DNA of 64,000 nt from Bombiscardovia coagulans (GCF_002259585.1 NZ_MWWS01000003.1:24308-88307); one strand, 5' to 3'; shown: positions 8,277-19,004, counted from the stretch's first letter. Numbers and translations are program-made. Notes: a model not told the origin generated them from the sequence alone.

Positions 8277-11200
8277 TCAATCATTATCAGATTGTTCGGG
8301 CAGACCAGCCAGTATTTCAATTTCAATATCTTGCTCGCTCTTCGTTCTTGCTACGATTAAACGTTGAGTAGAATCTTCTACACTTACATAGTAGAGACAA
8401 GCATCGATAGAATCCAAAGCAATATTCTCTTTACGAGAAAGTAGAAGACGGTACAGGTCAAGTTGTGCAAGTTTCGACTCACGCTCATCGGACAGCAAGG
8501 GTTTGTGCCCAGTCTTCCAATCTACAATCGTGTAACGTTTAGTATTATCGCTGAGATTTAATCCACCAGCAAATACCGCATCGAGTTTGCCCTTTACCAC
8601 CTGACCAGCGACCACCGCCACTATAGGTCGCTCAACCCAGACCGGTTCTCGATCAGCCCACTGTGATTGAGATAAACGCTGCTCCCACTCCAAGAGCATT
8701 TTCTTGCGACCAATTGCGCCTTGCTCACGGGCATCTAACGTGTCTGCTCCAAGTTCATCTAACTTGTGCTTCTCCACCTCTAATTGTTCTACGAGTGCTG
8801 CTCGCGCGGCCAACGAATTACCGTTTATATCGCCAGATGACCTTCCTAAATCACCGTTCGGAAGTGCAGTAATCAGGCCAGCCGTGTTTTCCAATTCAGG
8901 CAGCAAAAAGTCGGCCGCCCAAGCATGAAAGGCAGTACCAGCTTGCGCTAATGGTGAGGGCACCTGAGGGATAGGTCGGACCACACTCAGCCAATAGCGA
9001 CGCTCTGCTGGTTCGCCTAACGCTCCAGAACGTGCTTGAACAGCTGTAACTGATTGTGCGTTATGGCTAACAACTCGGGCTCCCACTTGTTTCAAAACCT
9101 CAGTATCATGCACCAACACGTCACCTTGTACACCTAGACGTCCTGAACCTGCTCTCAACAAGGTACGTGCATGAGCGTAGAGCGAGTTACCGTTCAAACT
9201 CTTCTGGCTATATTCATGTACATCCACTTCAGCAACATGTCGGGCAGATTCTGCGAGCGCAGTCTGTATGCGATTACCTAATTGTACCGGCCATATACCT
9301 GTCATCTCACCACCGGTCAATTCCATCTCTGGAGCTTGCTGAAGAGCATCACTTACCACGGACTGTTCGTATTCCGCAGCCCTCTGCCCAATGAAATATC
9401 CACGGGGAATCAATCGTTGAGGATCAGCATCTTTCTCGTGACTGTTCAGCCAGGCCGATCCAGACATAACGCACTCCGTACGCCCAGCAAAACCAACTTC
9501 TAGCTCACGCCAAAAGTTAGAAGCACTGTTAGCAATAACTTGATACACATCTGTCTCACTGGATGCTGTTAGAGCGTTCTCAGGTATAGCCTCAGTGCCA
9601 TCAAGTAAGGCTGGATCCAGATTGGATGTTTGCGCACTAAAGGTCACTAAGAGATCATGCCTGGCTCGAGTCAAAGCCACATACGCTAATCGGCGCTCAT
9701 CATTATGCAGTCGGCGCCCGTACTCCTGAGGTTGACTTAAGTAGTCCGGTATAGCGTCCTCAGCCAATACCACCTCTCCTGTTTCAGGATTGCAGCTAGC
9801 CGCTGTGTCATCTACGAATCCGGTACGAGAGCGCAAAATACCATATGCCTCATTTTCCAAGCTAGTCAGCGTTAACCCAGCCAATGCCTCTTCAGTTGAT
9901 TGCTTGTGTGAAGCCTGATGGGGAAAGCGCGGTAGGATTTGACTGTCTGCTCGCACAGGTACGGGTACGGCTGTGGAATCTTCCAACCAAGTCTTTGCTG
10001 TACTTTCATAAGACATTGGTAAGGAGTCGGTATCCCAATCCCCCTGCGCTAGTATTGACAAATTGTCGCCTTGATTGCTGGGGAAATTATCTTTTTTCAT
10101 TCCCACAACAGCAACAGCATCCCATTCCAGTCCCTTTGCCTGATGAATGGTCATCAACACTACATCTGCATGTGTATCTATGGCGGCAATAGGCTCTTCC
10201 GGACTGGTACTCATAGCGTCAATCCAGGAGACAAAACCCGCTAAACTTGCATTCACTCCCTGTGGCAGCTCCTGCACATACGCATCAACCTGCTCAAAGA
10301 ATGCACTCAAACTGGCTCTTGCAGTCGAAGCATCGATGTGGTCATCTGACTCTTTTAATGACTGTGCTACGACCAGGTCAAGATCCAAATCGAGAGCCCT
10401 AACAGCCGCTAAGACTGCCTGTCGGAGCGGCGATGATGCCTGGGACTGCGCCTGACTGAACACACGCGAAGCCTTAATAAGTAAGGAATGCCCCTGTGGG
10501 CTTATTCGTTGTGCCTTTGGGCTCGACATGAGTTCAGGGAAGTCATCTTGCATGAGCATATCAACCAAGAAAACCCCTGTATGTAGTTGGTCCCGATGTT
10601 TTCGTACTTGTTCATACATGTTTTCAGCTTGCAAACCAGCAGGTGCGATTCCAGCTTGTACTAAGGCCTGATACTGACTCTCAATATTAAGCTGACTAGC
10701 TAAGTCTGATAAAGCACTGAGATCCCCTGGGGTCAAGTTGAACCTGGGCGACGCTAACAACCGTAAGAGCGAATATGAATCTGTATGATCACAGACTAAG
10801 CGGAGCAGCGCTAACAAATCCATAATTTCAGGACGGTCAAACAGTGCAGAATACCCTATTACTTGCACCCGCAAACCTGATTCTTCCAAGGCTTGTTGGT
10901 AATCAGGCATACTAGTTTTTGACCGGAAGAGCACAGCAACGTGCGGGGCACCCTTATCTAACCCCTGTTCATCTGCTTGACCGTACATGGATACAGCACT
11001 GCGGACGAAACGAACTACACCGTTAACTTCCTGTCCTAAGGTTTTATACCCAAGCAAACCTAACGTTCCCGCGTCGGCATCATTCCGGGGGCTTAGCTCA
11101 CCAACCTCAACTTCTTCAAGCTGAGCGCTAGTCTTTGGCTGCCCGTCGACAGACCTGCCTCTTAAAGGGGCAGTCAGCAGATTTGCTGCTTCCAAGACTA

Positions 11201-12476
11201 TACGTGAATTGCGGAAGGTTTGAGACAAGGTAAGAGGATCTTTGCCAGACTGACCATAGGTATGCAGGAACGCCGTATCAGTGTGCGGCTCCATACCGAA
11301 TTCTCTCTGGAAGGTTTTGAACGCACCAGGACTGGCACCACGCCATGCATATATTGATTGGAAGGGGTCTCCTACTGCACTCACCGCCGAGCATTGTTTA
11401 CCAGACAGCCTTTCCTCGAAAACCTTACCAGTAGGTTCTGAATGAAACAGAGCAGCCAGCAACAAGGCTTGAGTGGTTGATGTGTCCTGGTATTCATCCA
11501 GGAAAACATGAGAAAAGCGACGACGGTAGATAGCGCCTATTGATGGAAACCTCGTGACCAGCTGAAAAGCAGCCAAAGTGAAGTCCGAGAACTCAGCCAC
11601 ACCAGCCGCACGCTTAGCTTCTTGATAATATTGCACCAAGGTGAGTAGGCGTTCCCGGCGCCGGACAGTGCGTCGCAAAGAATCGGCCTGCCATAAGCGG
11701 AACGAATGTCGCTCTTGCCGCATCTGCCCGAGCTTGTCTTCTATTGTTGATCGTGAACTTTTACCGGGTTTTTTAGGCAAACTCATAGCGGTTGTTGAAG
11801 GGCACTTAGCAGGTATTGCTTCTGAGCCAACTAAAGCATTGACACGGTCGAGGAAAGCAGCATCCCAAGATCGAATACGGGATATTGCATCTCCAAAGGT
11901 GGGACAATCCTTACTGATCATGGCAGTAGAACACGCTTGACTCAAGGCCAGCACATCCCGCACAAGAGTCTTGAAGGCGCCCGATTCGCCCTCATCCTCG
12001 TTAGGACTCAATGGCGGCTGCACCTGCCCCTCATCTGCCACGTCATCCACATGGCTAGCAAAGACGACATCCAAGTGTTCTTGAACCACCTGTGCAGCGA
12101 GTTGAAAGGCTCCAGCATCGGTAAGGGGCTGAGTGCCCTGATCCATACCAACCAAGAGACCATACTGCCCGACTATTGCTTGGAAAAAAGCATCATAGGT
12201 TTGCACTTCGGGTTTCAAGAAAGCTGAATTAGGATCCCAACCTCCCTCTTGCCCCTGGGCCGCCACTGCTGCTGATACCCTAGAAAGAAGCTCAGACGCA
12301 GCTTTCTTGGTAAATGTTAATCCCAGAATTGACTCTTGAGGAACTCCGCGCTGGATAAGAGAAACAATGCGGTTTGTCATCGTCATTGTTTTTCCTGATC
12401 CGGCACCCGCTATCACCAATAAATCGTCTTCTACCGAGGCCTCAATAATTGACTTCTGCTCGTCGGTATACTTCAT
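8277..12476 (-). CDS. adnB: UvrD/Rep-like helicase with RecB nuclease domain (AdnB-like)
   Basis: 1399 residues. SF1A motor: Walker A A-G-A-G-S-G-K-T near residue 25, motif II F-L-D-E-Y-Q-D-T, motif III V-G-D-P-F-Q-S-I-Y-A-W-R-G, motif V H-Q-A-K-G-L-E-W and motif VI Y-V-A-L-T-R-A-R. The C-terminus carries a PD-(D/E)XK nuclease: F-H-A-W, K-L-D-A-V, V-D-W-K-T-G. This matches actinobacterial AdnB, the active motor subunit of the heterodimer that resects double-strand breaks. The ATG at 12476 is chosen because it overlaps the adnA stop (ATGA) and has GGAGG 7 nt upstream; the frame is open 48 bp further, but without a better site. It is about 300 residues longer than mycobacterial AdnB. Confidence 0.85.
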   Translation of the reverse strand: MKYTDEQKSIIEASVEDDLLVIAGAGSGKTMTMTNRIVSLIQRGVPQESILGLTFTKKAASELLSRVSAAVAAQGQEGGWDPNSAFLKPEVQTYDAFFQAIVGQYGLLVGMDQGTQPLTDAGAFQLAAQVVQEHLDVVFASHVDDVADEGQVQPPLSPNEDEGESGAFKTLVRDVLALSQACSTAMISKDCPTFGDAISRIRSWDAAFLDRVNALVGSEAIPAKCPSTTAMSLPKKPGKSSRSTIEDKLGQMRQERHSFRLWQADSLRRTVRRRERLLTLVQYYQEAKRAAGVAEFSDFTLAAFQLVTRFPSIGAIYRRRFSHVFLDEYQDTSTTQALLLAALFHSEPTGKVFEERLSGKQCSAVSAVGDPFQSIYAWRGASPGAFKTFQREFGMEPHTDTAFLHTYGQSGKDPLTLSQTFRNSRIVLEAANLLTAPLRGRSVDGQPKTSAQLEEVEVGELSPRNDADAGTLGLLGYKTLGQEVNGVVRFVRSAVSMYGQADEQGLDKGAPHVAVLFRSKTSMPDYQQALEESGLRVQVIGYSALFDRPEIMDLLALLRLVCDHTDSYSLLRLLASPRFNLTPGDLSALSDLASQLNIESQYQALVQAGIAPAGLQAENMYEQVRKHRDQLHTGVFLVDMLMQDDFPELMSSPKAQRISPQGHSLLIKASRVFSQAQSQASSPLRQAVLAAVRALDLDLDLVVAQSLKESDDHIDASTARASLSAFFEQVDAYVQELPQGVNASLAGFVSWIDAMSTSPEEPIAAIDTHADVVLMTIHQAKGLEWDAVAVVGMKKDNFPSNQGDNLSILAQGDWDTDSLPMSYESTAKTWLEDSTAVPVPVRADSQILPRFPHQASHKQSTEEALAGLTLTSLENEAYGILRSRTGFVDDTAASCNPETGEVVLAEDAIPDYLSQPQEYGRRLHNDERRLAYVALTRARHDLLVTFSAQTSNLDPALLDGTEAIPENALTASSETDVYQVIANSASNFWRELEVGFAGRTECVMSGSAWLNSHEKDADPQRLIPRGYFIGQRAAEYEQSVVSDALQQAPEMELTGGEMTGIWPVQLGNRIQTALAESARHVAEVDVHEYSQKSLNGNSLYAHARTLLRAGSGRLGVQGDVLVHDTEVLKQVGARVVSHNAQSVTAVQARSGALGEPAERRYWLSVVRPIPQVPSPLAQAGTAFHAWAADFLLPELENTAGLITALPNGDLGRSSGDINGNSLAARAALVEQLEVEKHKLDELGADTLDAREQGAIGRKKMLLEWEQRLSQSQWADREPVWVERPIVAVVAGQVVKGKLDAVFAGGLNLSDNTKRYTIVDWKTGHKPLLSDERESKLAQLDLYRLLLSRKENIALDSIDACLYYVSVEDSTQRLIVARTKSEQDIEIEILAGLPEQSDND

Positions 12477-15400
12477 CGTTGGTCCTCCATCACCGTGCCA
12501 GCCACGAATTCCCAAGCTTGACAATTGCCATTCTTGTTTTTCTTGTGACAGTGGACCGAGTCAAACATGACATCTTGCAATTGAGTGGAGAGTTTAATTC
12601 CGGCAGCAAAACACACTCGAGCAACCATAGTCAGAGCCCAAATCCCTTGATCAGTTGATTGAACCTGCCGTACAAAATCCCAAGTCTGCTGTCTAACGCC
12701 GTTCGGCGTACGTACACTGAGAGGGTCAAGCTTGGCTAACTTGCTCAGTTTTCCTTGATAAAAGCGTGGTTCAAACACTGTATTAAATCTACCCTCTCGA
12801 AAGAGCGCAGGCTGGTATACCGTCTCAGCAGTCCTAGACCAAGCAGGAGCATGACACATGGAAACATCAAACAAAACCGCCTGACTCACTGGGTCTGCCT
12901 GTTCCAAGCTGCTCATTGCAGTAGAAGCACTAGCTCCAGATGCTTGTTCACTTGTAAAGGCTAAACCTAACTGGTAGCACACCAATTGTAGGTCACTAAA
13001 GACCTGAGGACCGGTGTGCTTAGTATTACCTGTTTTATAGTCAACGAGACGGTTGACTCGCATTCCATCAATTTCTCGATGCTCTAAGCGGTCAATACGA
13101 CCAGACAAGGTAATGTTCGTATCCAAAGAGAGGGATTTGGGGAAGCCACCTGAAAGGGCAGAAATCAAAGCAAAAAATTCTTCCTCTTCAAGTGCATGTT
13201 CGGGGTATGTAGCATTCCAAATGGCAGTGAAATCACCTGGAGTAAAGCTGGCCGTGAACTGTTCCTCCTGTTGAACATCAAGCAGGGTCCCGACCACAAC
13301 AGGCGTTTTCCCTCCACTGGCGTATCCTTCCTGGGCACTCTTCACAAAGTACGACGCAATATTACCTAAAACTGAGCGAGCACGACTGTCCCGTCGTCGG
13401 ACTTCGTATGCATCCTTTGGATGAGAAAAAGTAGGGAAATGCTCAAGCAAATCACGGTATATTTCCATCATCGAATCCGTCGTGTACTCGATCAGCTTCT
13501 GACTACCTACATCATCTTTACCCAAGTCCAGTCGACCAGGACAATCCAGCCCATCTTTGCTAGCTTGCTCAGCTACCTGATGTATCAGACTTCCAAAGCT
13601 CATAGCTACTGAGCTAGCGCCTGGCCCCGAAAATCTGTTACCCATGGCCCATTCCAAGGGGCAGGACCAAATATTATCTACGGCCGAAGGGGAAAGTGTT
13701 ACATGCTGTACTGAAGTTCCCTCAGTTCGCGTGCTACTGGGCTGACTAACCTGAAATTGAGCTTCCTGGGAGCTGTACACAAAGGGCCAGTTAGCAGGAT
13801 TCGCTTCTCGTAAGCCCTTATGCGCCAAAAGACGTAGTGTTGCTGCAGCGTCATCAGCTGTCTCAGCACTAATGTACTGACCACCTACAGGCAGTTCATG
13901 ATTGTTCCGAACACCATCCAATTCCTGGATAGAGTGACGAACTAGTATCGATCGTGCAGCTGCTACCAGCCCCCGCTCTCCCACTTCTAAACCTGAGAAA
14001 AGCTTAGTTGAATCGTCACGCTCACCTACTTGAGTAAAATGAGCCTGACTCACATCACTCACCCGAGGGAAGAGCTCAGGAAGAAACCCATAGAGAAAAT
14101 CGGAAGGTACTGTCGAGTCATTCCAGACCGCAGATACTTTCAATTCCCGTTCAGCACGACTTACTGCGATTAAGAACCCTTTTTCTTCGGCATAGAGGGT
14201 GTTTTTGAGTCGAGAGTTATGTGCTCGCTGACCTGGTTCAACCTGACGGATGGAACCATACAGTATTACATTAGCGAGGTCTTCGGCTCCAAAAAGCATA
14301 TCTCGAGGCACCAAATTGGGCCAGACCCCCTCTTGCAGGGATGGTAACCACACAACCGGCCAAGTCTGGGCCAAGGCAGCAGCCCCTGCGGGAGTAGTGA
14401 GCGTGACTGCATGTTCCACAGGACCAACATGTGCCAAAGAATCAGCTTCAATCTGCATGCCCTCAACCTGAGACATGAAGTCGTTAATACTAGCAAACAC
14501 TTGTGATGAAGTCGCAAATTGGAAAAGTCGCATCATGGCATCTAGGCGGTCATTCGCCTGCTCACCAGCTAAAGAAGCCTCTAACGATTCAGTTTGCCAT
14601 TGATCAGCTAATCCCGTTGCCTCCCAAGCCTGCCAAAGCACATATTCTGGCTCGTCATGATCTAAGGAATCTAAGCCCCGAGCTGTTTTATCAACTATGT
14701 ACAAGCAGTGTTCTAAAGCTTTGAGATCTGGATCAGTCTGATGAGAGTCAGCGATTGCTTGCAAAACTTTCATCACTGACTGACGCAATCCGCTCTCACC
14801 AGCCCCAGCTGGCAGATTACCTTCCTGCGATTCAGGTACTCCATCGAACAAGAGAAGAGTATACAGAGCATCTACACTTAACGAATCCAGCCCTAACTGC
14901 ATCGAACCTGGAGCAGGTGAGGCAATACCGTCCATAAGCGAGTCATCCACACTCACGCCAGTCTGGGCTTGAAGCTGGTTCCTCATATTCTCATGCTCTT
15001 GCACATATCGCTTCCACTGTGCACTCATCTGTCTTATGGCAGCTGCTGATGTTACATCTGCCCCACCATCAGCATCAGAGACCTGCACCTGCTCTATATG
15101 CGTTAGTGACACGACAACTGCCAGAAGCGTATCAAGATGACCAACACGGACAGGTCTTGTGGTCTGCCAGTCAGGCAATTGAGCCTGTATAAGAGGACTA
15201 GATAAGAGTGTTCGAAAATGTGAGGCCAAGCTTTGTGCTTGTTCCTTGGCTTGCTGGTACTGACTAGCATATAAATTTTGAGACCTTGCTTGAGCAAGAT
15301 GGATTAAAGCAAACAGCCCCTGAACTGTCGGTACGTCTTTGAGTGGTTGAGCAATGGAGGAATACCGTACAGGAACCCCCTCAACCCGTAGCTTTTGCCC

Positions 15401-16876
15401 AATGGAACGCACAGTCGCATTGTCATGAGCAATGACGGCCATATCATTCCAGTCCCAGTGTCCGGCAAGAAACTCGTGTTTGACCTGCCAAACCACATCA
15501 GCTTCTTCTTGGTCTGGCTGTTGGAAAAGACGGGCTGTAACCGAACCATCCGAACAGAGTGCACTGCCACTGTCCAGTGGAGTAATCGGCGCGGTGTGTT
15601 CCCAATGTGGCATTTTCCCAGGTCTGTCAAACAGAGGATCAGCATTTTCTTCTTCATCAAGAATGCTTAAACTAATGCGTGCAGTCAGTAAGTCAGCAAA
15701 GGATGCGGGACGAGTAGAAGACATTCGTTTCTCGACAGCAGGTGTACAGCTGTTATGAACATCCTGCTCAACCTGAGTTATCGGTCGATAAGGCAATTGC
15801 AAACAGACTGCTCCTAAGCAGCCAAAATCTGCCGGCAGGAGCGACCTCCCCGCTATATAGTCGTCTTGGTGTACAAGCTGCCGGATCCTTCTAGACAAAA
15901 ACTCCGGATAGGAACCACGGAAGGCCTGTACTGATTCATCATTGTTTCCAACCAATACAAGCCGCACTCCATGCTCCCACAACGCCTGCACGAAGCCCAT
16001 TCCAGCTATAGTCAAATCCTGCCAGTCATCTACCACCAGCATCCGAGGCAAAGCAAGACCTTCAGTGTGAACTACTGCTTCTCGACTTGCTATCAGAAGC
16101 TGTGATGAATCCAGACGATATTCTCCTCTGTAGGTAGATTCAATTTCATCCAAGTATTCCTTCCACAGCGCGAAAGCGAGTCGCCATTGGACATTCAACC
16201 GATCGCGTGCATCCAAATCAAGTTTCTGTTGTGCTAAAGCTTCCAGTACATCATCTTGGCCTAATGTGTCCAATCCCAGTTCAGTCATGCGAGCTATCAT
16301 GTCTCGCAACTGGGCAATAAAGCTGTCATCTACATGATCAGACAATTCCCTAGCACCTATTGGTGTTTTGGTAACTACTCCCGACCAATTCACTTCACTA
16401 GCAAAATAACGCTCAAGTAAGCGGCAGGATACACAATCGTCTCCAGACCGTACATGAGCTACGTGTCGGGCTACTACTGTTCGCAACAAGGCATCTTGCT
16501 CTGCACCATTAAGCAGTTTAGGAAGTGCCTGGCCGTTTTTTAACTGACAGGCAGCAGTCAACAGCTGGAAAGCGAACGCTTGTAAGGTACCGACCGGTCG
16601 AGTTTGGCCTAGGGAACCCATCTGAGTAATAATATGGCGGCTAAGCTTATCTGCGGCATGACGACCAGAAACCACCAGCCTAGCTGCTCCATCACCATAA
16701 GCTCTCAAGGCAAGCAACAATACTTGGCTGGCTACAGTCGTTTTCCCTGACCGAGGTGGCCCCGCTAAGCACACCACCCTGCTAGGGCCACCATCATCAG
16801 CAGTGAGCCCCACCTCGATGAGTTCTTCAACAATTTGAAGAGCCTGTTCCTGGTCCACTAACCTCGTTTGCGTCAT
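12473..16876 (-). CDS. adnA: AdnA-like helicase-nuclease subunit
   Basis: 1467 residues, the upstream partner of the AdnB-like gene, which it overlaps by 4 bp. Walker A is present (A-G-P-P-R-S-G-K-T-T) and motif II reads V-V-D-D-W-Q-D, but motif III is altered (V-G-N-N-D-E-S-V-Q-A-F-R-G) and motif V lacks the usual H-x-A-K-G. This fits the weak or vestigial motor known for AdnA. The C-terminal nuclease has I-H-Q, G-R-I-D and V-D-Y-K-T-G. Cysteines in the C-terminal domain, including C-x8-C near the end, may hold an Fe-S cluster as in related nucleases (inference). Start ATG at 16876. Confidence 0.82.
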   Translation of the reverse strand: MTQTRLVDQEQALQIVEELIEVGLTADDGGPSRVVCLAGPPRSGKTTVASQVLLLALRAYGDGAARLVVSGRHAADKLSRHIITQMGSLGQTRPVGTLQAFAFQLLTAACQLKNGQALPKLLNGAEQDALLRTVVARHVAHVRSGDDCVSCRLLERYFASEVNWSGVVTKTPIGARELSDHVDDSFIAQLRDMIARMTELGLDTLGQDDVLEALAQQKLDLDARDRLNVQWRLAFALWKEYLDEIESTYRGEYRLDSSQLLIASREAVVHTEGLALPRMLVVDDWQDLTIAGMGFVQALWEHGVRLVLVGNNDESVQAFRGSYPEFLSRRIRQLVHQDDYIAGRSLLPADFGCLGAVCLQLPYRPITQVEQDVHNSCTPAVEKRMSSTRPASFADLLTARISLSILDEEENADPLFDRPGKMPHWEHTAPITPLDSGSALCSDGSVTARLFQQPDQEEADVVWQVKHEFLAGHWDWNDMAVIAHDNATVRSIGQKLRVEGVPVRYSSIAQPLKDVPTVQGLFALIHLAQARSQNLYASQYQQAKEQAQSLASHFRTLLSSPLIQAQLPDWQTTRPVRVGHLDTLLAVVVSLTHIEQVQVSDADGGADVTSAAAIRQMSAQWKRYVQEHENMRNQLQAQTGVSVDDSLMDGIASPAPGSMQLGLDSLSVDALYTLLLFDGVPESQEGNLPAGAGESGLRQSVMKVLQAIADSHQTDPDLKALEHCLYIVDKTARGLDSLDHDEPEYVLWQAWEATGLADQWQTESLEASLAGEQANDRLDAMMRLFQFATSSQVFASINDFMSQVEGMQIEADSLAHVGPVEHAVTLTTPAGAAALAQTWPVVWLPSLQEGVWPNLVPRDMLFGAEDLANVILYGSIRQVEPGQRAHNSRLKNTLYAEEKGFLIAVSRAERELKVSAVWNDSTVPSDFLYGFLPELFPRVSDVSQAHFTQVGERDDSTKLFSGLEVGERGLVAAARSILVRHSIQELDGVRNNHELPVGGQYISAETADDAAATLRLLAHKGLREANPANWPFVYSSQEAQFQVSQPSSTRTEGTSVQHVTLSPSAVDNIWSCPLEWAMGNRFSGPGASSVAMSFGSLIHQVAEQASKDGLDCPGRLDLGKDDVGSQKLIEYTTDSMMEIYRDLLEHFPTFSHPKDAYEVRRRDSRARSVLGNIASYFVKSAQEGYASGGKTPVVVGTLLDVQQEEQFTASFTPGDFTAIWNATYPEHALEEEEFFALISALSGGFPKSLSLDTNITLSGRIDRLEHREIDGMRVNRLVDYKTGNTKHTGPQVFSDLQLVCYQLGLAFTSEQASGASASTAMSSLEQADPVSQAVLFDVSMCHAPAWSRTAETVYQPALFREGRFNTVFEPRFYQGKLSKLAKLDPLSVRTPNGVRQQTWDFVRQVQSTDQGIWALTMVARVCFAAGIKLSTQLQDVMFDSVHCHKKNKNGNCQAWEFVAGTVMEDQR

Positions 16877-16975
16877 AGTTTCAGCCTACGATTCGGCATA
16901 GTCTACCGAGATCATCTCCCTCAAGCAGCTAACTAGTACACAGTATTGCAATGAGTGTAAGAGTACACCTTTATT

Positions 16976-17740
16976 TCAGTTGCTTCTCAAAGCCTTGCGA
17001 ATACTGTCTATGTCTGCTTGACTTCCTCCATGAGCGAGAATGTAGTCAGCCACACCACCATATTCAGAGTCAATTTTGCTCAAGATTTCTTCGATGAGTT
17101 CAGGAGGTGTCAGCACCATCATCGGTCTAATAGCTTCTGGAACAGATACGCCTGTTTTTTCAATTGCAGCCAGCATAGCGTCCTGCCAAGCTCCGCTCAG
17201 GTTCTTCTGAGAAGCAGCATAATCTGCAACGATCTGCTCACGTTTAGCGCCTGCCAAGCTGAGAATGAAAGCGACTGATGTACCAGTGCGATCCTTGCCA
17301 GCTGAGCAGTGAATCAACGTACCTTTACCTTCAGAAGCAGTCTGAGCAACATGATGGACAATATTGACATAATCTTTCCCATTGTTTGCAATGAGAGACA
17401 GGTAGGTCTGGTGTAGAAGCTCAGCAGCATCCTTATGCTGGCCTTCCCTCTCTTGTATATCTTGCTCATCTTCTGGCATGGCACCACTCAACATGGGAAT
17501 GTGCACTTTTTCGATACCGTCAAGATCAGGATCAGGCTGTTTTGTAGCCTCTTCATCTGCCCGTAAGTCAAGTATGAGCTTCAACGGTGAGGCCTCGAGC
17601 TGTCGTTTACCTTGTTCACTGAGGCCAAATAGGGCTTCAGAGCGGTAGAGCAACCCCCCAGTTATATGCCCGTTATCTGTCTCCATTCCACCGACATCAC
17701 GGAAGTTATACAGTCCATCAACATGATTTATTCCTACCAA
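16976..17740 (-). CDS. Tyrosine/lipid phosphatase, Y_phosphatase3 type
   Basis: 254 residues. The N-terminal N-F-R-D-V-G-G and the active-site loop H-C-S-A-G-K-D-R-T-G (Cys about residue 145, Arg in C-x5-R) are the signature of the bacterial atypical dual-specificity phosphatases related to mycobacterial PtpB. No signal peptide, so cytoplasmic unless exported by other means. It removes phosphate from phosphotyrosine, phosphoserine/threonine or phosphoinositides in known relatives. It diverges from a Ser/Thr kinase gene across a 214-bp gap and lies about 100 bp upstream of adnA. Confidence 0.88.
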   Translation of the reverse strand: MVGINHVDGLYNFRDVGGMETDNGHITGGLLYRSEALFGLSEQGKRQLEASPLKLILDLRADEEATKQPDPDLDGIEKVHIPMLSGAMPEDEQDIQEREGQHKDAAELLHQTYLSLIANNGKDYVNIVHHVAQTASEGKGTLIHCSAGKDRTGTSVAFILSLAGAKREQIVADYAASQKNLSGAWQDAMLAAIEKTGVSVPEAIRPMMVLTPPELIEEILSKIDSEYGGVADYILAHGGSQADIDSIRKALRSN

Positions 17741-17954
17741 TATTTCCCCTTAGTCTTAAGTGTTCTTCAGCCAACTACCACACAGTATAAGCCCATCACC
17801 TGGCATTATCCTCGGTGGTGGACTACTGTAGCACCCCGTTATTACTGTTCCTCATACGAGCATAATATTCTTGGCATGCACTATGCTCCTGCCTCTCTAA
17901 TAGAATGCGGGTATGGGTATTGACTGAACGAGAACTCAGGAAGAAGGTGTAGAA

Positions 17955-19004
17955 ATGACGGCAGTAACTGGAGCAGCACCAATGCAGCATCAGGCTCCCG
18001 TTATCCGAAACCTCAGATATCTACGCCCACTAGGCTCTGGCGGAACCTGCTGGGTTTATCTTTACGAACAAAAAGAAGCCCAGCGGTTAGTTGCAGTCAA
18101 AGTCTCAAAGCAAAGAGCCAATAACAAATCCCATGAACTCTTTTTGAAAGAAGCAACGTTCATGGCCCGCCTTTCCAAGCATCCAGCTATTCTTAGCATT
18201 TTTTCGGCAGGTGTGAGTCGGGATGGCCACGACTACATTGTCATGGAATACGCTCCCGGTGGAAACTGTAAGCGCATCATGAAAACTAAGCCTCTCAGTC
18301 AGCCACAGGCACTGAATTTGGGGGTGCATATTGCCTCTGCACTCTATACTGCTCATCAGCAAGGCATTATTCACCGTGATGTAAAACCTGGAAATGTACT
18401 CATTACAGCTGATAACCTGCCAGTATTGGCTGATTTTGGTATCTCAGCCTCTACATATCGTGCTTCTCAGGCCAAGGGGCTATCAATTCCCTGGGCTGCT
18501 CCAGAAGTCATTGCTCACCAGTCTGGTGGATCTGAGGCTAGTGACATTTACTCTTTAGGCGCAACTCTGTTTGGTCTCTTAACCGGTAAGTCACCATATG
18601 AATACGGCTTCAAGGTGCACAACGAACAAGAGTTGTCTGAGGCTATTACCACTTTAGAGCTCCCAAAACTGCGCCGAAGAGAAGCAGACACCGACTTTGA
18701 ACGAGTCCTGCGCAAAACAATGGCGCACAATCAAGAAGAACGTTACTTCTCTGCCCTTGATTTTGCAAGAGATATGCAAGTCTTACAGGCTCACCTCTAC
18801 GGGTCAATGACACCGTTGATAGCTCATAACACTGATCCCTATCCTACTAGTGAGGAATTGGGAACGAGCGGACGTTTGGCAAGGCTGAATACTTACCGGT
18901 CACGGGGGAATCAGACAGCATTGCGAGACAGAGTCCCGACAGGAAGTAATCCAAAAACATTAAACCCACCACCTCCGAAACAGCACAACACACGAGCCTT
19001 ATAA
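17955..19004 (+). CDS. Soluble Hanks-type Ser/Thr protein kinase
   Basis: 349 residues. Glycine loop G-S-G-G-T-C-W-V, the ATP-binding Lys in V-A-V-K-V-S, catalytic H-R-D-V-K-P-G-N (Asp about residue 142) and A-D-F-G-I-S are all intact, so it should be active. The kinase domain ends about residue 280 and is followed by a basic, Pro-rich tail of about 65 residues. No transmembrane helix and no PASTA domains, unlike PknB. The start has AGAAGG a few bases upstream. The gene diverges from a phosphatase gene; kinase and phosphatase may oppose each other (inference). Confidence 0.88.
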   Translation: MTAVTGAAPMQHQAPVIRNLRYLRPLGSGGTCWVYLYEQKEAQRLVAVKVSKQRANNKSHELFLKEATFMARLSKHPAILSIFSAGVSRDGHDYIVMEYAPGGNCKRIMKTKPLSQPQALNLGVHIASALYTAHQQGIIHRDVKPGNVLITADNLPVLADFGISASTYRASQAKGLSIPWAAPEVIAHQSGGSEASDIYSLGATLFGLLTGKSPYEYGFKVHNEQELSEAITTLELPKLRRREADTDFERVLRKTMAHNQEERYFSALDFARDMQVLQAHLYGSMTPLIAHNTDPYPTSEELGTSGRLARLNTYRSRGNQTALRDRVPTGSNPKTLNPPPPKQHNTRAL

